The position numbers and the translations under genes are program-made. A DNA stretch of 64,000 nucleotides from Streptomyces sp. NBC_00440 (GTDB lineage: Bacteria > Actinomycetota > Actinomycetes > Streptomycetales > Streptomycetaceae): the NCBI RefSeq assembly GCF_036014215.1, contig NZ_CP107921.1, positions 5,091,501 to 5,155,500 on the forward strand, written 5' to 3'. Below, one piece after another: positions 15,912 to 25,066 of this stretch (the first letter of the stretch is position 1; each line of letters starts with the position of its first letter). The notes under the pieces are model-generated. The model was given only the letters and a program-made list of their open reading frames with translations. It had not been told where the DNA came from and searched no databases.

Positions 15912-15948
15912 CCGAGGGGCAGGCGCGAGCCGCCACCAGAACAACAGC

Positions 15949-15982
15949 GAGGGCCCGACCAGCAGGCACCGGTCGGGCCCTC
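15949..15982. terminator. Terminator closing the helicase cluster
   Basis: GAGGGCCCGACC (15949-15960) pairs perfectly with GGTCGGGCCCTC (15971-15982) around a 10-nt loop, directly behind the SCO5918-like gene. Confidence 0.85.
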
Positions 15983-16039
15983 ACCACATACCGAGGGGCT
16001 TGTCAGCGCGCAGCGGTGTATTCAGGTCGGAGCAGCTGA

Positions 16040-16220
16040 AGGTGCCCATGGTCCAAGCGCCTGGACGCCGGCCGTCGAGCCGGCGGCGAGGTCCGCGACG
16101 GCGCCTGGGTGGCCGAGCCCGGCGGAGACTGCCTGAAGGGGTGATCGAACAGGGGGAAGCCGCTGGGGGCCAAGTCCGTTCGCCATATCCACAACATCCT
16201 GTCGGGTGTCACGAACGGCA
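16040..16220 (+). pseudogene. Possible tyrosine-recombinase remnant
   Basis: The plus strand at 16157-16210 reads KPLGAKSVRHIHNILSGV, close to the core-binding helix of phage-type tyrosine integrases (SAKSVRHIHAILSGA-like text). Stop codons interrupt the frame on both sides, and no catalytic domain is present. It marks past integration beside the cold-shock cluster. Confidence 0.45.
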
Positions 16221-16620
16221 CCAGTCTCCGGGCTGCACGATGTTCCAGTACGGCAAGCGCCGAGTCGAGGGGGCTCACAAGCCGGCTTCGGGGACGGCGC
16301 AGCGCGTCGGTTCGGGGGAAGCTCACATGAACCGGCTGGCGCGTTGGTCACGCCGTTGGTCGCATGGGCGCTATCTGTACGACATAACCGCAGGTCAAGG
16401 CGGTAAAAGACGGGAGGACGACCGGGGCCGCCACCCCCCACAGGAGAGGCCCCGGTCGCCGTCCGCCGGAGCCGCGGTACGGCCCCGTACCTCTCTCAGC
16501 GCCGGGCGTGCGTTTTCTGTCACACCGCGCAGAGTCAGCGCGTTGTCGCAGGTCGTACAAGACGTGGACGCGGGCCGGGCACAGGCCGTAGCGTGACGGA
16601 TTGCGCACAGCGGCGCGGCA
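16221..16620. other. Intergenic gap before the ECF sigma gene
   Basis: No supported gene. The only clear structure is a terminator-like hairpin at 16419-16458, which has no gene immediately upstream and may belong to the decayed integrase unit. The region 16500-16600 probably holds the sigma-factor promoter. Confidence 0.45.
16419..16458. terminator. Terminator-like hairpin
   Basis: CGACCGGGGCC (16419-16429) pairs with GGCCCCGGTCG (16448-16458) around an 18-nt loop. Confidence 0.65.
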
Positions 16621-17331
16621 GTGGCGACCAGCTGCACAGCGGGGAGCGGTGCAGCAGGACAGGTTGAGGAAGTGCTGGGGGACGACGCGGAGCTGACCAC
16701 CGCGGTGCTCGCGGCGCAGGACGGGGACGAGGACGCCTTCCGGACTGTGTACCGTGCGGTGCACCCGCGACTGCTCGGGTATGTACGGACGCTGGTGGGC
16801 GATCCGGACGCCGAGGACGTCACGTCCGAGGCGTGGCTCCAGATCGCCCGCGACCTCCAGCGGTTCAGCGGCGACGCGGACCGGTTCCGCGGCTGGGCGG
16901 CCCGGATAGCCCGTAACCGTGCGCTCGATCACATACGGATGCGGGGCAGGCGCCCCGCGGGCGGCGGCGACGAGTCCGAACTGGTGGCGGAGCCGGGCGA
17001 CTCGGACACCGCGGGAGAAGCCATCGAGGCCCTGGCCACCGGACGCACGATGCGGCTCATCGCCCAGCTCCCGCAGGATCAGGCCGAAGCGGTGGTGCTG
17101 CGGGTCGTCGTGGGACTGGACGCGAAGAGCGCGGCGCGAGCGCTCGGCAAGCGGCCCGGTGCGGTGCGGACCGCCGCGCACCGCGGGCTGAAGAAGCTGG
17201 CCGAACTGCTGGGCCCCGACGCGGGCCCGCACGGACTCGACGCCGTACCCACGCAGCGCTCCTCGCACGAGGGGACGAAAGACGCGGTCGGTGTGACGCA
17301 TTCGCGTCCGTGGACGCAGAAGGACATGTGA
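16621..17331 (+). CDS. ECF-type RNA polymerase sigma factor
   Basis: 236 residues from GTG 16621; a GTG at 16672 is an equally possible start, since sigma region 2 begins only afterwards. Region 2 spans about residues 40-105 (DAFRTVYRAVHPRLLGYVRTLVGDPDAEDVTSEAWL), and region 4.2 about residues 140-190 (LPQDQAEAVVLRVVVGLDAKSAARALGKRPGAVRTAAHRGLKKL). It should direct RNA polymerase to stress or surface genes. Its stop overlaps the start of a membrane protein (TGATG), the typical layout for a sigma factor and its anti-sigma partner. Confidence 0.88.
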   Translation: MATSCTAGSGAAGQVEEVLGDDAELTTAVLAAQDGDEDAFRTVYRAVHPRLLGYVRTLVGDPDAEDVTSEAWLQIARDLQRFSGDADRFRGWAARIARNRALDHIRMRGRRPAGGGDESELVAEPGDSDTAGEAIEALATGRTMRLIAQLPQDQAEAVVLRVVVGLDAKSAARALGKRPGAVRTAAHRGLKKLAELLGPDAGPHGLDAVPTQRSSHEGTKDAVGVTHSRPWTQKDM

Positions 17332-18386
17332 TGGCCGACGAGCGGTGCGAATGGCTTGACAAGGACACGGCTGAGCGATTGCTGAGCGGTGGGCCTGTCG
17401 GTGCCGTCGACGATCATGCGAGGGCGCAGGCCGCGCGGCTGCACGCCGCGCTGGACGGTGCGGCTCCGGCGGCCTCCTGGGCCGGGACCGATGAACTCCC
17501 CGGTGAGAAAGCCGCGTTGGAGGCCTTCCGGCTGGCCAGGGACGGCGGCGCGGACGCGCTCGGACCGGTGCGGCGTACGGCGAAGGCGCAGGAACCGGCG
17601 CAGTCCCCGGCAACGGCCGGCGGCCGCTGGTGCCGACCGGTGCGGTTCAGCGTCGCCGCCCTGGTGGCAGGCTGCGCGCTGAGCGGGGTGGCGGTCGCCG
17701 CGGGGACCGGCATGTTGCCTTCGCCCTTCGGCCGCAGCGCACCGATGCCCGCCTCGTCCGTGTCATCCGCCGCGACACCGCGGCCGCTCATCTCCGGAAC
17801 TCCCTCCGATACGCCCACCAGCTCCTCGCCGGGGCCGGACAGCAGCAGCCACGGCAGCGGGAAACCCGGCCCGGGACGGCACCACCCGCGGACCTCGCCC
17901 CCGGCGAGCGAGCCCGGCGGCGACGCGAGCGGCGGGGACAGCGGCAGCGGAGAGGGCAGCACGCACGGGACGAAGGCCGGAGGCACCGGGCGGGAGTCCG
18001 GCGCCGGGAACCAGCACAGGCCGACGCCGTCCGAAGGCGGTCACCGCCTGGGTGCCGGGGTGTTGCACAAGCTGGCCGAGGCCTGCCGCGACTACCGCGC
18101 GGGCCGGGTCGACGGTGAGCGCAGACGGGCCCTGGAGTCGAAGGCCGGCGGCGCGGCGAACGTCGAGAAGTTCTGCGGACGGGTGCTGGGCACCGGCAAC
18201 TCCGACGGCCACCGGGTCTCGTTCACGCCCTCGTCCCCGCTCACCCCTGCCGCCCCCGCCACGTCTCCCGCCCCCGCGCCCTCCCTGTCGCCCGGCCCCT
18301 CGCCCTCGCCGACGTTCAACCTGCCGGCCTCGCCCTCACCGGGCGGAAGGAACGGCGCGGCGGCAGCGGCAGTGGCGAACAGCTGA
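17331..18386 (+). CDS. Single-pass membrane protein, probable anti-sigma partner
   Basis: 351 residues. The N-terminal about 100 cytoplasmic residues (RCEWLDKDTAERLLSGGP) precede one transmembrane segment near residues 107-130 (FSVAALVAGCALSGVAVAAG). The long outer part is Ser/Pro/Gly-rich with a short helical island (GVLHKLAEACRDYRAGRVDGERRRALESKAGG). The start overlaps the sigma stop codon. I see no HxxxCxxC zinc anti-sigma motif, so an anti-sigma role rests on linkage and topology. Confidence 0.7.
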   Translation: MADERCEWLDKDTAERLLSGGPVGAVDDHARAQAARLHAALDGAAPAASWAGTDELPGEKAALEAFRLARDGGADALGPVRRTAKAQEPAQSPATAGGRWCRPVRFSVAALVAGCALSGVAVAAGTGMLPSPFGRSAPMPASSVSSAATPRPLISGTPSDTPTSSSPGPDSSSHGSGKPGPGRHHPRTSPPASEPGGDASGGDSGSGEGSTHGTKAGGTGRESGAGNQHRPTPSEGGHRLGAGVLHKLAEACRDYRAGRVDGERRRALESKAGGAANVEKFCGRVLGTGNSDGHRVSFTPSSPLTPAAPATSPAPAPSLSPGPSPSPTFNLPASPSPGGRNGAAAAAVANS

Positions 18387-18408
18387 CGGACGCTCACCGG
18401 AACCGGCT

Positions 18409-18660
18409 CCGCCGCTGTGATCAGTCCGCTCGGCCGTCGTGCGGGACTCATTCCGCCACTGTGCCGGACTCATTCCGCTACCGTGCCGGCCCCTCCGTCG
18501 CCGTACCGGATGCGCCCGGCCGCCTTACCGGACCCGCTCGGCCGCCGTGCGGGATGCCCTCCGCCGCCGTACCGGACCCTCTCCGTCGCCGTACCGGATG
18601 CCCTCCGCCGTCGTGCCGGACCCGCTCCGTTGCCGTGACCGAGCTGCTCCGCCACTGGGT
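18409..18660. repeat. 22-bp minisatellite, about 12 copies, downstream of the membrane protein gene
   Basis: Units of 22 bp with consensus near CCGCCGCCGTACCGGACCC followed by GCT run head to tail (starts 18409, 18431, 18453, 18475, 18495, 18517, 18539, 18561, 18583, 18605, 18627, 18649); one unit is 20 bp. The array starts 22 bp after a stop codon. The long frame that crosses it is not a gene. Confidence 0.9.
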
Positions 18661-19065
18661 TCGATCCGCAGGTGTGACACTTTCCGGGGGCCCGGCGCAG
18701 TAGAGAGTGAGCCGACTGGTCATCGGCCGCGTGTGAGCCGGGGTTCCCCCCGTACCTGCGGCTCCGCGCACCCGGCGCGGGTGGGTTACGTTCCCCCGGA
18801 CCCACCCGCGCCCCCAATCCCTCCCGTCCCTCCCGGGGCTCTCGTGCCGCCCCAACCCCCCCCACCGGGATCCGCGTGTTTCCCCTCCGGGCGTCGCGAA
18901 AGCCAATGCTGTGCGCGCGGTCCCAGCGTGTGCGTCTCCACCCGCGCCACGCCCACCGCTACAGTCCGTCGCGGGGGTCGGACTTACTGCCAGGTCGCCT
19001 TCGTGCCGGTTCATGGCGGGTGGCTTTTCTGGTGGGCAACCTTTCCACGCGGGAGGCAGCAGCAG
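18661..19065. other. Mutase upstream region
   Basis: About 400 bp with no supported gene, holding the probable promoter of the acyl-CoA mutase. One hairpin stands out: GCGCGGGTGGG (18775-18785) pairs perfectly with CCCACCCGCGC (18801-18811). The stretch 18801-18870 is very C-rich. The mutase ATG at 19066 is preceded by GGGAGG. Confidence 0.5.
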
Positions 19066-20664
19066 ATGGCACACGAAACCGGCGGCGACCGGCTCACCGA
19101 GAGCGGACTTCCGATCGAGCCGGTGTACGGCCCCGAAGCGCAGGACGGCTGGGATCCGGCCGAGAAGCTGGGCGAGCCCGGCGCGTACCCCTTCACCCGG
19201 GGTGTGTATCCGTCGATGTACACGGGCCGGCCGTGGACCATGCGCCAGTACGCCGGTTTCGGTACGGCCACCGAGTCCAACGCCCGTTACCAGCAGCTCA
19301 TCGCGCACGGAACGACCGGGCTGTCCGTCGCGTTCGACCTGCCGACGCAGATGGGCCACGACAGCGATGCGGAGATCGCGTCCGGCGAGGTCGGGAAGGT
19401 CGGGGTCGCGATCGACTCGGTCGACGACATGCGGGTGCTGTTCGGCGGGATCCCGCTGGACCAGGTCTCCACATCGATGACGATCAACGCCCCGGCGGCG
19501 CTGCTCCTGCTGATGTACCAACTGGTCGGCGAGGAACAGGGCGTAGCCGCCGACCGGCTGACCGGGACCATCCAGAACGACGTCCTGAAGGAGTACATCG
19601 CGCGCGGGACGTACATCTTCCCGCCCAAGCCCTCACTGCGGCTGACCGCGGACATCTTCAAGTACTGCCGGGCCGAGATCCCCCGCTGGAACACCATCTC
19701 CATCTCCGGGTACCACATGGCGGAGGCGGGGGCCTCGCCCGCGCAGGAGATCGCGTTCACGCTCGCCGACGGCATCGAGTACGTACGGACCGCCGTCGCC
19801 GCCGGGATGGACGTGGACGACTTCGCACCCCGCCTCTCCTTCTTCTTCGTCTCCCGCACGACGATTCTCGAAGAGGTCGCCAAGTTCCGTGCGGCACGCA
19901 GGATCTGGGCCGGGGTGATGCGCGAGGAGTTCGGCGCGCAGAACCCCAAATCGCTGATGCTGCGCTTCCACACGCAGACCGCGGGCGTCCAGCTCACCGC
20001 CCAGCAGCCCGAGGTCAACCTGGTGCGCGTCGCCGTCCAGGGGCTCGCCGCGGTGCTCGGCGGTACGCAGTCGCTGCACACCAACTCCTTCGACGAGGCC
20101 ATCGCCCTGCCCACCGACAAGTCCGCCCGGCTGGCCCTGCGCACCCAGCAGGTCCTCGCGTACGAGACCGATGTCACCGCCACCGTCGACCCCTTCGCCG
20201 GCTCGTACGTGATGGAGGCGATGACCGACGACGTGGAAGCGGCGGCCCTCGCACTGATGGAACGGGTCGAGGACCTGGGCGGCGCGGTGAGCGCTATCGA
20301 GAACGGCTTCCAGAAGAGCGAGATCGAGCGCAGCGCCTACCGGATCGCGCAGGAGACCGACAGCGGCGAACGGGTCGTGGTCGGCGTCAACCGCTACCGG
20401 CTCGACACCGAGGAACCGTACGAACCGCTGCGCGTCGACCCGTCCATCGAGGCCCAGCAGGCGGCCCGGCTGGCCGCGCTGCGCGCCGACCGCGACCAGC
20501 CGGCCGTGGACGCGGCGCTCGCCGCGCTGAAGCAGGCGGCCGGGGGCACGGACAACGTCCTGTACCCGATGAAGGACGCGCTGCGGGCACGGGCCACGGT
20601 CGGCGAGGTCTGCGACGCGCTCCGGGACGTGTGGGGGACGTACGTGCCGGTCGACGCCTTCTGA
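19066..20664 (+). CDS. Acyl-CoA mutase large subunit, methylmalonyl-CoA type
   Basis: 532 residues from ATG 19066 with GGGAGG upstream. The sequence covers the catalytic TIM barrel of adenosylcobalamin-dependent mutases ([43 protein letters not shown]). The C-terminal B12-binding domain is missing, so a separate small subunit elsewhere is needed. The residues equal to Tyr89 and Arg207 of the Propionibacterium enzyme are present ([17 protein letters not shown]), which favours a carboxylated substrate (methylmalonyl- or ethylmalonyl-CoA) over isobutyryl-CoA. Its stop codon starts an 18-bp repeat array. Confidence 0.9.
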   Translation: MAHETGGDRLTESGLPIEPVYGPEAQDGWDPAEKLGEPGAYPFTRGVYPSMYTGRPWTMRQYAGFGTATESNARYQQLIAHGTTGLSVAFDLPTQMGHDSDAEIASGEVGKVGVAIDSVDDMRVLFGGIPLDQVSTSMTINAPAALLLLMYQLVGEEQGVAADRLTGTIQNDVLKEYIARGTYIFPPKPSLRLTADIFKYCRAEIPRWNTISISGYHMAEAGASPAQEIAFTLADGIEYVRTAVAAGMDVDDFAPRLSFFFVSRTTILEEVAKFRAARRIWAGVMREEFGAQNPKSLMLRFHTQTAGVQLTAQQPEVNLVRVAVQGLAAVLGGTQSLHTNSFDEAIALPTDKSARLALRTQQVLAYETDVTATVDPFAGSYVMEAMTDDVEAAALALMERVEDLGGAVSAIENGFQKSEIERSAYRIAQETDSGERVVVGVNRYRLDTEEPYEPLRVDPSIEAQQAARLAALRADRDQPAVDAALAALKQAAGGTDNVLYPMKDALRARATVGEVCDALRDVWGTYVPVDAF

Positions 20665-20785
20665 ACTGCCGATGCTCCTGAACTGTCGATGCCCCTGAAC
20701 TGCCGGGCCTTCTGAACTGCCGATGCCTTCTGAACTGCCGATGCCTCCTGAGCTGCCGATGCCTTCTGAGCTGTCGGGGCCCCTC
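20659..20785. repeat. 17-18-bp minisatellite, 7 copies, beginning at the mutase stop codon
   Basis: Units of YYCTGAACTGCCGATGCC run from 20659 to about 20785. The TGA of the first unit (20662-20664) is the mutase stop codon, so later units are copies of the gene end and place further TGA triplets downstream. Confidence 0.92.
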
Positions 20786-20858
20786 CTCAGTTGGCGAGGC
20801 GGCCCGGGGTGCTGAGGGTCACTCCCGGGCTGTCGTACCCGCGTGCGAGACTCGGTTC

Positions 20859-21527
20859 ATGCTCGGTGTCACGGATCTCCCCACCTACCTCGCCGGCCTG
20901 GCGCTGATCATTCTGCTGCCGGGCCCCAACTCGCTGTATGTGCTCTCGGTTGCCGCCCGGCGCGGCGTCCGCACCGGATACACGGCGGCTGCCGGGGTGT
21001 TCTGCGGGGACACCGTGCTGATGACACTCTCCGCCGCGGGAGTCGCCTCGCTGCTCCAGGCCAACCCGCTGCTGTTCGGCCTGGTGAAGTACGCGGGCGC
21101 CGGTTACCTCACGTATCTGGCGTTCGGCATGGTCCGCACGGCCCGCGCGCTCTGGCGCGACCGGAACGACCGGAGCGAGCAGAGCGAGGGGGCCGCGGAG
21201 ACCACCGACGAGCCGGCGGCCGCGGCGGAGCGGCCGTACCGCAGGGCCCTGGTGGTCAGCCTGTTCAACCCGAAGGCGATTCTCTTCTTCATCTCCTTCT
21301 TCGTGCAGTTCGTCGACCCGCACTACGCCTACCCGGCACTCTCCTTCGTGGTGCTCGGCGGGCTGGCGCAGCTGGCGAGCTTCCTCTACCTCACCCTGCT
21401 GATATTCGGCGGCACCCGCCTGGCCGCCGCCTTCCGCCGCCGCAGGCGTCTCTCCGCCGGTGTGACGACGGCGCCGGGCGCGCTCTTCCTGGGTTTCGCG
21501 GTGAAGCTCTCGCTCAGCAGCGTGTGA
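20859..21527 (+). CDS. LysE/RhtB-family amino-acid exporter
   Basis: 222 residues, six hydrophobic segments, standard for the family. The N-terminus LIILLPGPNSLYVLSVAARRGVRTGYTAAAG contains the PGP motif and the Gly-rich second helix; KAILFFISFF further on is also typical, closest to the LeuE branch. It should export a neutral amino acid or analogue across the membrane. The loop between helices 3 and 4 is rich in Asp/Arg/Glu. It converges on the FAD monooxygenase, and their 3' ends overlap by 14 bp. Confidence 0.85.
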   Translation: MLGVTDLPTYLAGLALIILLPGPNSLYVLSVAARRGVRTGYTAAAGVFCGDTVLMTLSAAGVASLLQANPLLFGLVKYAGAGYLTYLAFGMVRTARALWRDRNDRSEQSEGAAETTDEPAAAAERPYRRALVVSLFNPKAILFFISFFVQFVDPHYAYPALSFVVLGGLAQLASFLYLTLLIFGGTRLAAAFRRRRRLSAGVTTAPGALFLGFAVKLSLSSV

Positions 21528-22941
21528 GATAGCCGGTCAGCCCGGTGGCGTCGTCGCCGGCCCAGCCGATGTATCCGTCGGGCCGGACGAGGAACAGCCC
21601 CTTGCCGTACGGCTCGTAGGCGTCGAGCCGGTGGACATGGACCGCACCGGGGTCCAGCGGTGGCAGTTCCGCGTCGGTGCCCACCGCGAGCAGCGTGAAG
21701 TGCGGGCCGCGGAAGGCGTCGAAGAGCCGCCCGCCGTCGAGCGGTCCGTCGGGTGCGCGGTCGCCCGCCTCCAGCGCGCCCGCGGCGCCCTCGGACAGCG
21801 GCCCGCCGCGGTACCCGATGCCCAGTTGCTGGGTGGCGGAGCCGCGTCGCTGCTCGCCGCGGTGGACCCGGGTGGAGAGGCCCAGCATCTCGGCCGCGTT
21901 GGGGCGCCGCTCCGCCTCGTACGAGTCGAGCAGTGACTCGGGAGCTCCGTCGCGCAGCACCCGGCCGAGCTTCCACCCCAGGTTGTACGCGTCCTGGATG
22001 CTGGTGTTGAGTCCCTGGCCGCCGGCCGGCGAGTGGACATGGGCGGCATCGCCCGCCAGGAAGACGCGGCCCGCGCGGAACCGGTCGGCGAGGGCCGCAC
22101 GCGGCCGGAAGTCCGACGACCAGAGCACCTCGGTGACATCGGCCGCGTCGAGATGCGTACGGGCGGCGATCAGAGCGCGTACGCCGTCGGCGGAGAGGTC
22201 GGGGCGTTCCCCGTCCGGGAAGCGCGCGACCAGCTGGAAGTCCTCGGTGCCGGGCAGTGGGCAGAGCACCAGGAAGCCCGCGTCGCCCGGGAAAACATGC
22301 CAGTTGAGCCGGTCCAGGGCCGGGACGCGCACATCGGCCACCAGCATGGACGAGGGGTCGACGGACTCGCCGGTCATCGCGATGGAGAGCGCGGCGCGTA
22401 CCGTGCTGCGGCCCCCGTCGGCCGCGACCGCGTACGCCGCGCGGACGGTGGCGCCGGTGGAGAGTGTCGCGGTCACTCCGGACGTGTCCTGGGTGAGGGA
22501 CGTCAGAGCGCTGCCGAACGAGACCTCGCCGCCAAGACCGGTCAGTCGCGCGGAGAGGATCTCCTGGGTGCGCCACTGCGGCATGATGCGCGGCGTTCCC
22601 GCGTACGGCGCCGCCGTGGTCGTCTCGACCGGGTCGAACATATGGTGCTCGCCCTGCCGCTCGCCGTCCTGCCAGATCATCTGGACCGGGGCCGGCGCAC
22701 TCGAAGCCAGCACCTCGCCGATCACGCCGAGGTCGTCGAAGACCTCAAGGGTGCGGGGCTGGAGGCCCTTGCCCCGGGAGCCGGGGAAGAGCCGGTCCGC
22801 CTTCTCGATCACGGTCGTACGCACTCCGCGCCTGGCCAGATCGGTGGCCAGCGCGAGCCCGGTGGGACCCGCGCCGACGATCAGCACATCGGCCCGTGCG
22901 CCGGCCAGTCCGTCAGGTTCCTTAACGCTGTTAAGTTCCAT
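21514..22941 (-). CDS. FAD-dependent monooxygenase (aromatic hydroxylase type)
   Basis: 475 residues. GxGxxG FAD motif (DVLIVGAGPTGLALATDLARRG) at about residues 19-40, a DG motif (YAVAADGGRSTVRAAL) near 190, and the second FAD motif GRVFLAGDAAHVHSPAGGQGLN near 300. This is the PHBH-like group of phenolic-compound or antibiotic hydroxylases. Its substrate is unknown. It is divergent from a TetR regulator. One operator lies inside its first codons, so binding would directly block transcription. Confidence 0.87.
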   Translation of the reverse strand: MELNSVKEPDGLAGARADVLIVGAGPTGLALATDLARRGVRTTVIEKADRLFPGSRGKGLQPRTLEVFDDLGVIGEVLASSAPAPVQMIWQDGERQGEHHMFDPVETTTAAPYAGTPRIMPQWRTQEILSARLTGLGGEVSFGSALTSLTQDTSGVTATLSTGATVRAAYAVAADGGRSTVRAALSIAMTGESVDPSSMLVADVRVPALDRLNWHVFPGDAGFLVLCPLPGTEDFQLVARFPDGERPDLSADGVRALIAARTHLDAADVTEVLWSSDFRPRAALADRFRAGRVFLAGDAAHVHSPAGGQGLNTSIQDAYNLGWKLGRVLRDGAPESLLDSYEAERRPNAAEMLGLSTRVHRGEQRRGSATQQLGIGYRGGPLSEGAAGALEAGDRAPDGPLDGGRLFDAFRGPHFTLLAVGTDAELPPLDPGAVHVHRLDAYEPYGKGLFLVRPDGYIGWAGDDATGLTGYLTRC

Positions 22942-22970
22942 GGTTTCGAGAGTGCCCTTAACGCTGTTAA
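22922..22970. promoter_or_regulatory. Two TTAACGCTGTTAA operators
   Basis: The dyad TTAAC-GCT-GTTAA occurs at 22922-22934 and 22958-22970, 36 bp apart, between the monooxygenase and its divergent TetR gene. The first lies within the first codons of the monooxygenase. Two identical sites give strong support for TetR autoregulation. Confidence 0.85.
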
Positions 22971-22979
22971 ATTGTCAAG

Positions 22980-23642
22980 GTGGGAACGACGAAGATCGAT
23001 CGCGCGCGCGTCGCGGAAACGGCGCTGCGGCTGCTGAACGAGGTGGGGCTCGACGGTCTGTCGCTGCGTGCCATCGCCAAGGAGCTGGACGTCAAGGCGC
23101 CGGCGCTCTACTGGCACTTCAAGGACAAGCAGTCGCTGCTCGACGAGATGGCGACGCTGATGTACCGGCGGATGATCGCCGAGGATCTGCCGGATACGGG
23201 TCCCCGGGCGGCGGGCCGCAGTTGGCAGGACGGGCTGCTGGCCCACAACCGCGCCCTGCGCGCCATGCTGCTGCGCCACCGCGACGGCGCCAGGGTCTAC
23301 AGCGGCGCCCGGTTCACCGGCACCGACCACGCGGAGTCGATGGAACGGCATCTGGGTGAGATGACCTCACGCGGGTTCGGCCTGGCGCAGGCGGTCCGGG
23401 CCGGGACCACGGCGTACTCGTACACGGTGGGCTTCGTCATCGAGGAGCAGGGCGTCCAGCCGATGCCGGACGAGCGCCGCGAGGGATACGAGATGGCGGA
23501 GCGCGCCCAGCTGTTCGCCGACTACCCGCTCACCGCGGCGGCGGGCTGGGAGATCTTCACCGACTACGACCGGCGCTTCGAGGAGGGGCTGCGGCTGATC
23601 GTCGCGGGCATCGAGGCGACGTACCGGCCGGACGGCGGCTGA
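22980..23642 (+). CDS. TetR-family repressor (TetR_C_1 type)
   Basis: 220 residues from GTG 22980. Residues 1-50 are the DNA-binding domain (LLNEVGLDGLSLRAIAKELDVKAPALYWHFKDKQSLLDEMA), the variant with APALYWHF found in true tetracycline-repressor relatives. The C-terminal domain (residues 70-215) matches the TetR_C_1 drug-binding fold. It likely senses an aromatic polyketide-like compound and controls the divergent monooxygenase through the two TTAACGCTGTTAA sites. Confidence 0.88.
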   Translation: MGTTKIDRARVAETALRLLNEVGLDGLSLRAIAKELDVKAPALYWHFKDKQSLLDEMATLMYRRMIAEDLPDTGPRAAGRSWQDGLLAHNRALRAMLLRHRDGARVYSGARFTGTDHAESMERHLGEMTSRGFGLAQAVRAGTTAYSYTVGFVIEEQGVQPMPDERREGYEMAERAQLFADYPLTAAAGWEIFTDYDRRFEEGLRLIVAGIEATYRPDGG

Positions 23643-23694
23643 GAGCGGACCCGCTGTCGCACTCACCGCCACGCGCCGGCTGTCGCACTCCGGC

Positions 23695-24783
23695 TCAGGC
23701 GATCGACGGATCCGACTCCTCGCTCACCGTCCAGGACGGTCCGTCCGGGAGGGCCTGGTTCGCTGCTCCGGTGCCCTTCAGAGCGGATATGCCGACCGCC
23801 ACCGCAGCCAGCGTGCAGAGGAGCCAGTCGACCACGCCGGGCAGATGGGCGGGGCCCCAGTAGAGGACGGGGGAGACGATCAGCGCGGCCAGCAGGGCGC
23901 CGCCGAGGATCCGGGCGTGCACAGGCGCGGAGAACTTGGCGGTACGGGGCAGCCGCCGGGCGGTGCGGTCGGCACGGAGCGGCTGGGTGGCGGTCAGATA
24001 CCGGCGTGCCTCGTCCGGATCCGCGAGGCCCATGAACACCTCTCCGCTGTCCGCGACGAACGCCGCGGGGAGTTCCCCCTCGATCAGCTTCCACCGCCGC
24101 GGCCAGCAGATCCACCCTTCCTGGCCTGCGAAGCGCACGGCCGCCCGGCCGACCTCCTCGGGAGGACCGGACAACCTGAACTCGTGTCCGCCGTCGCGGA
24201 GGACGAGCCAGTGGTACTGCGTGACGTCCTGCTCGCCCGGCCTGTCGCCCCGATTCAGGAAACGCATCCGGACGGGTTCCCCCACCAGGACCCGCGCGGC
24301 GTGCAGTTCGCCCCCGCCGGCGTCAGCGGTCAGTACCCGGAACTTGCGGCGCGTCTCGGCCTCGCTCACCTGCCGGCGCGCGAACAGGAGCGCCTTCAGG
24401 GTCACCACGATGACAACGAGGACCACGACCCCGGAGAGCACACCACCGGCCCCGGCGGACAGCCGGGCGAGCGACAGCGGGGTCAGCAGGAGGATGATCG
24501 CCCCTGTCGTACGGCCCGTGTCCCGGGCGGGGAGCGGGAGCCGGCCCGGCAGCGGAGGCACCGCGGACGGCCGTCCCGCTGAGCGCGCCCTGGTGAAGCG
24601 AGGTGCCGCGAGACAGGCAAGCACCCATCCCCCGGCGGCGACGGCGGCCGCTCCGAGAGCCGACAGGATGTCCCAGCGCGGGGCAGGCGCGTCGAAATGT
24701 ACGAAGACCAGAGCCAGGGCGACTGCCGCGCAGGCCAGGGCCACGCTGCCGAGAGCGCGGGTGATCAGGGTGGAGCGTCGCAT
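23695..24783 (-). CDS. Membrane protein of unknown function
   Basis: 362 residues from ATG 24783 (GAGGA 5 nt upstream; a GTG at 24795 is possible). Hydrophobic segments near residues 10-30, 40-60, 95-110 and 115-135 form an N-terminal membrane part. A soluble middle domain (about 140-280) contains QYHWLVLRDGGHEFRLSGPPEEVGR and WICWPRRWKLIEGELPAAFVADSGEVFMGLADP. Two more segments lie near the C-terminus (about 295-345). No family is recognised. It seems to stand alone. Confidence 0.65.
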   Translation of the reverse strand: MRRSTLITRALGSVALACAAVALALVFVHFDAPAPRWDILSALGAAAVAAGGWVLACLAAPRFTRARSAGRPSAVPPLPGRLPLPARDTGRTTGAIILLLTPLSLARLSAGAGGVLSGVVVLVVIVVTLKALLFARRQVSEAETRRKFRVLTADAGGGELHAARVLVGEPVRMRFLNRGDRPGEQDVTQYHWLVLRDGGHEFRLSGPPEEVGRAAVRFAGQEGWICWPRRWKLIEGELPAAFVADSGEVFMGLADPDEARRYLTATQPLRADRTARRLPRTAKFSAPVHARILGGALLAALIVSPVLYWGPAHLPGVVDWLLCTLAAVAVGISALKGTGAANQALPDGPSWTVSEESDPSIA

Positions 24784-25066
24784 CGGTGTCCTCACCGGGG
24801 CAGTGGAGCCGGGGTGGGGAACCGTCTCGCGGAACGGGCGTAGCAGGGTAAGTCCGTACCTACTTGGTGCACGTACGGACCGATGGCTTGCGCGGTGAGA
24901 TGTGGGGCGGCACGCGTGAGCCGGGCCGTACGAGGCGTATCAGTTTCACCCGTGCCCCCGGATAAGTAAAGGCGCGGCTCGCGTCACCGTGACGCCACGT
25001 CGGCTCGCCGGGCTGTCCGCCAACCAGGCTTCCGCATCAACGTAGTTGGCTCAGCCCGGTTGGCCT

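Noticed and set aside
18409..18660. Possible CRISPR array or PE/PPE-like coding repeat
   Set aside because: The 22-bp units are contiguous without spacers, and the frames contain no ribosome binding site or conserved protein.
18439..19065. Long N-terminal extension of the mutase reading frame
   Set aside because: The extension runs through the 22-bp repeat array and C-rich leader; the conserved mutase start with a ribosome binding site is at 19066.
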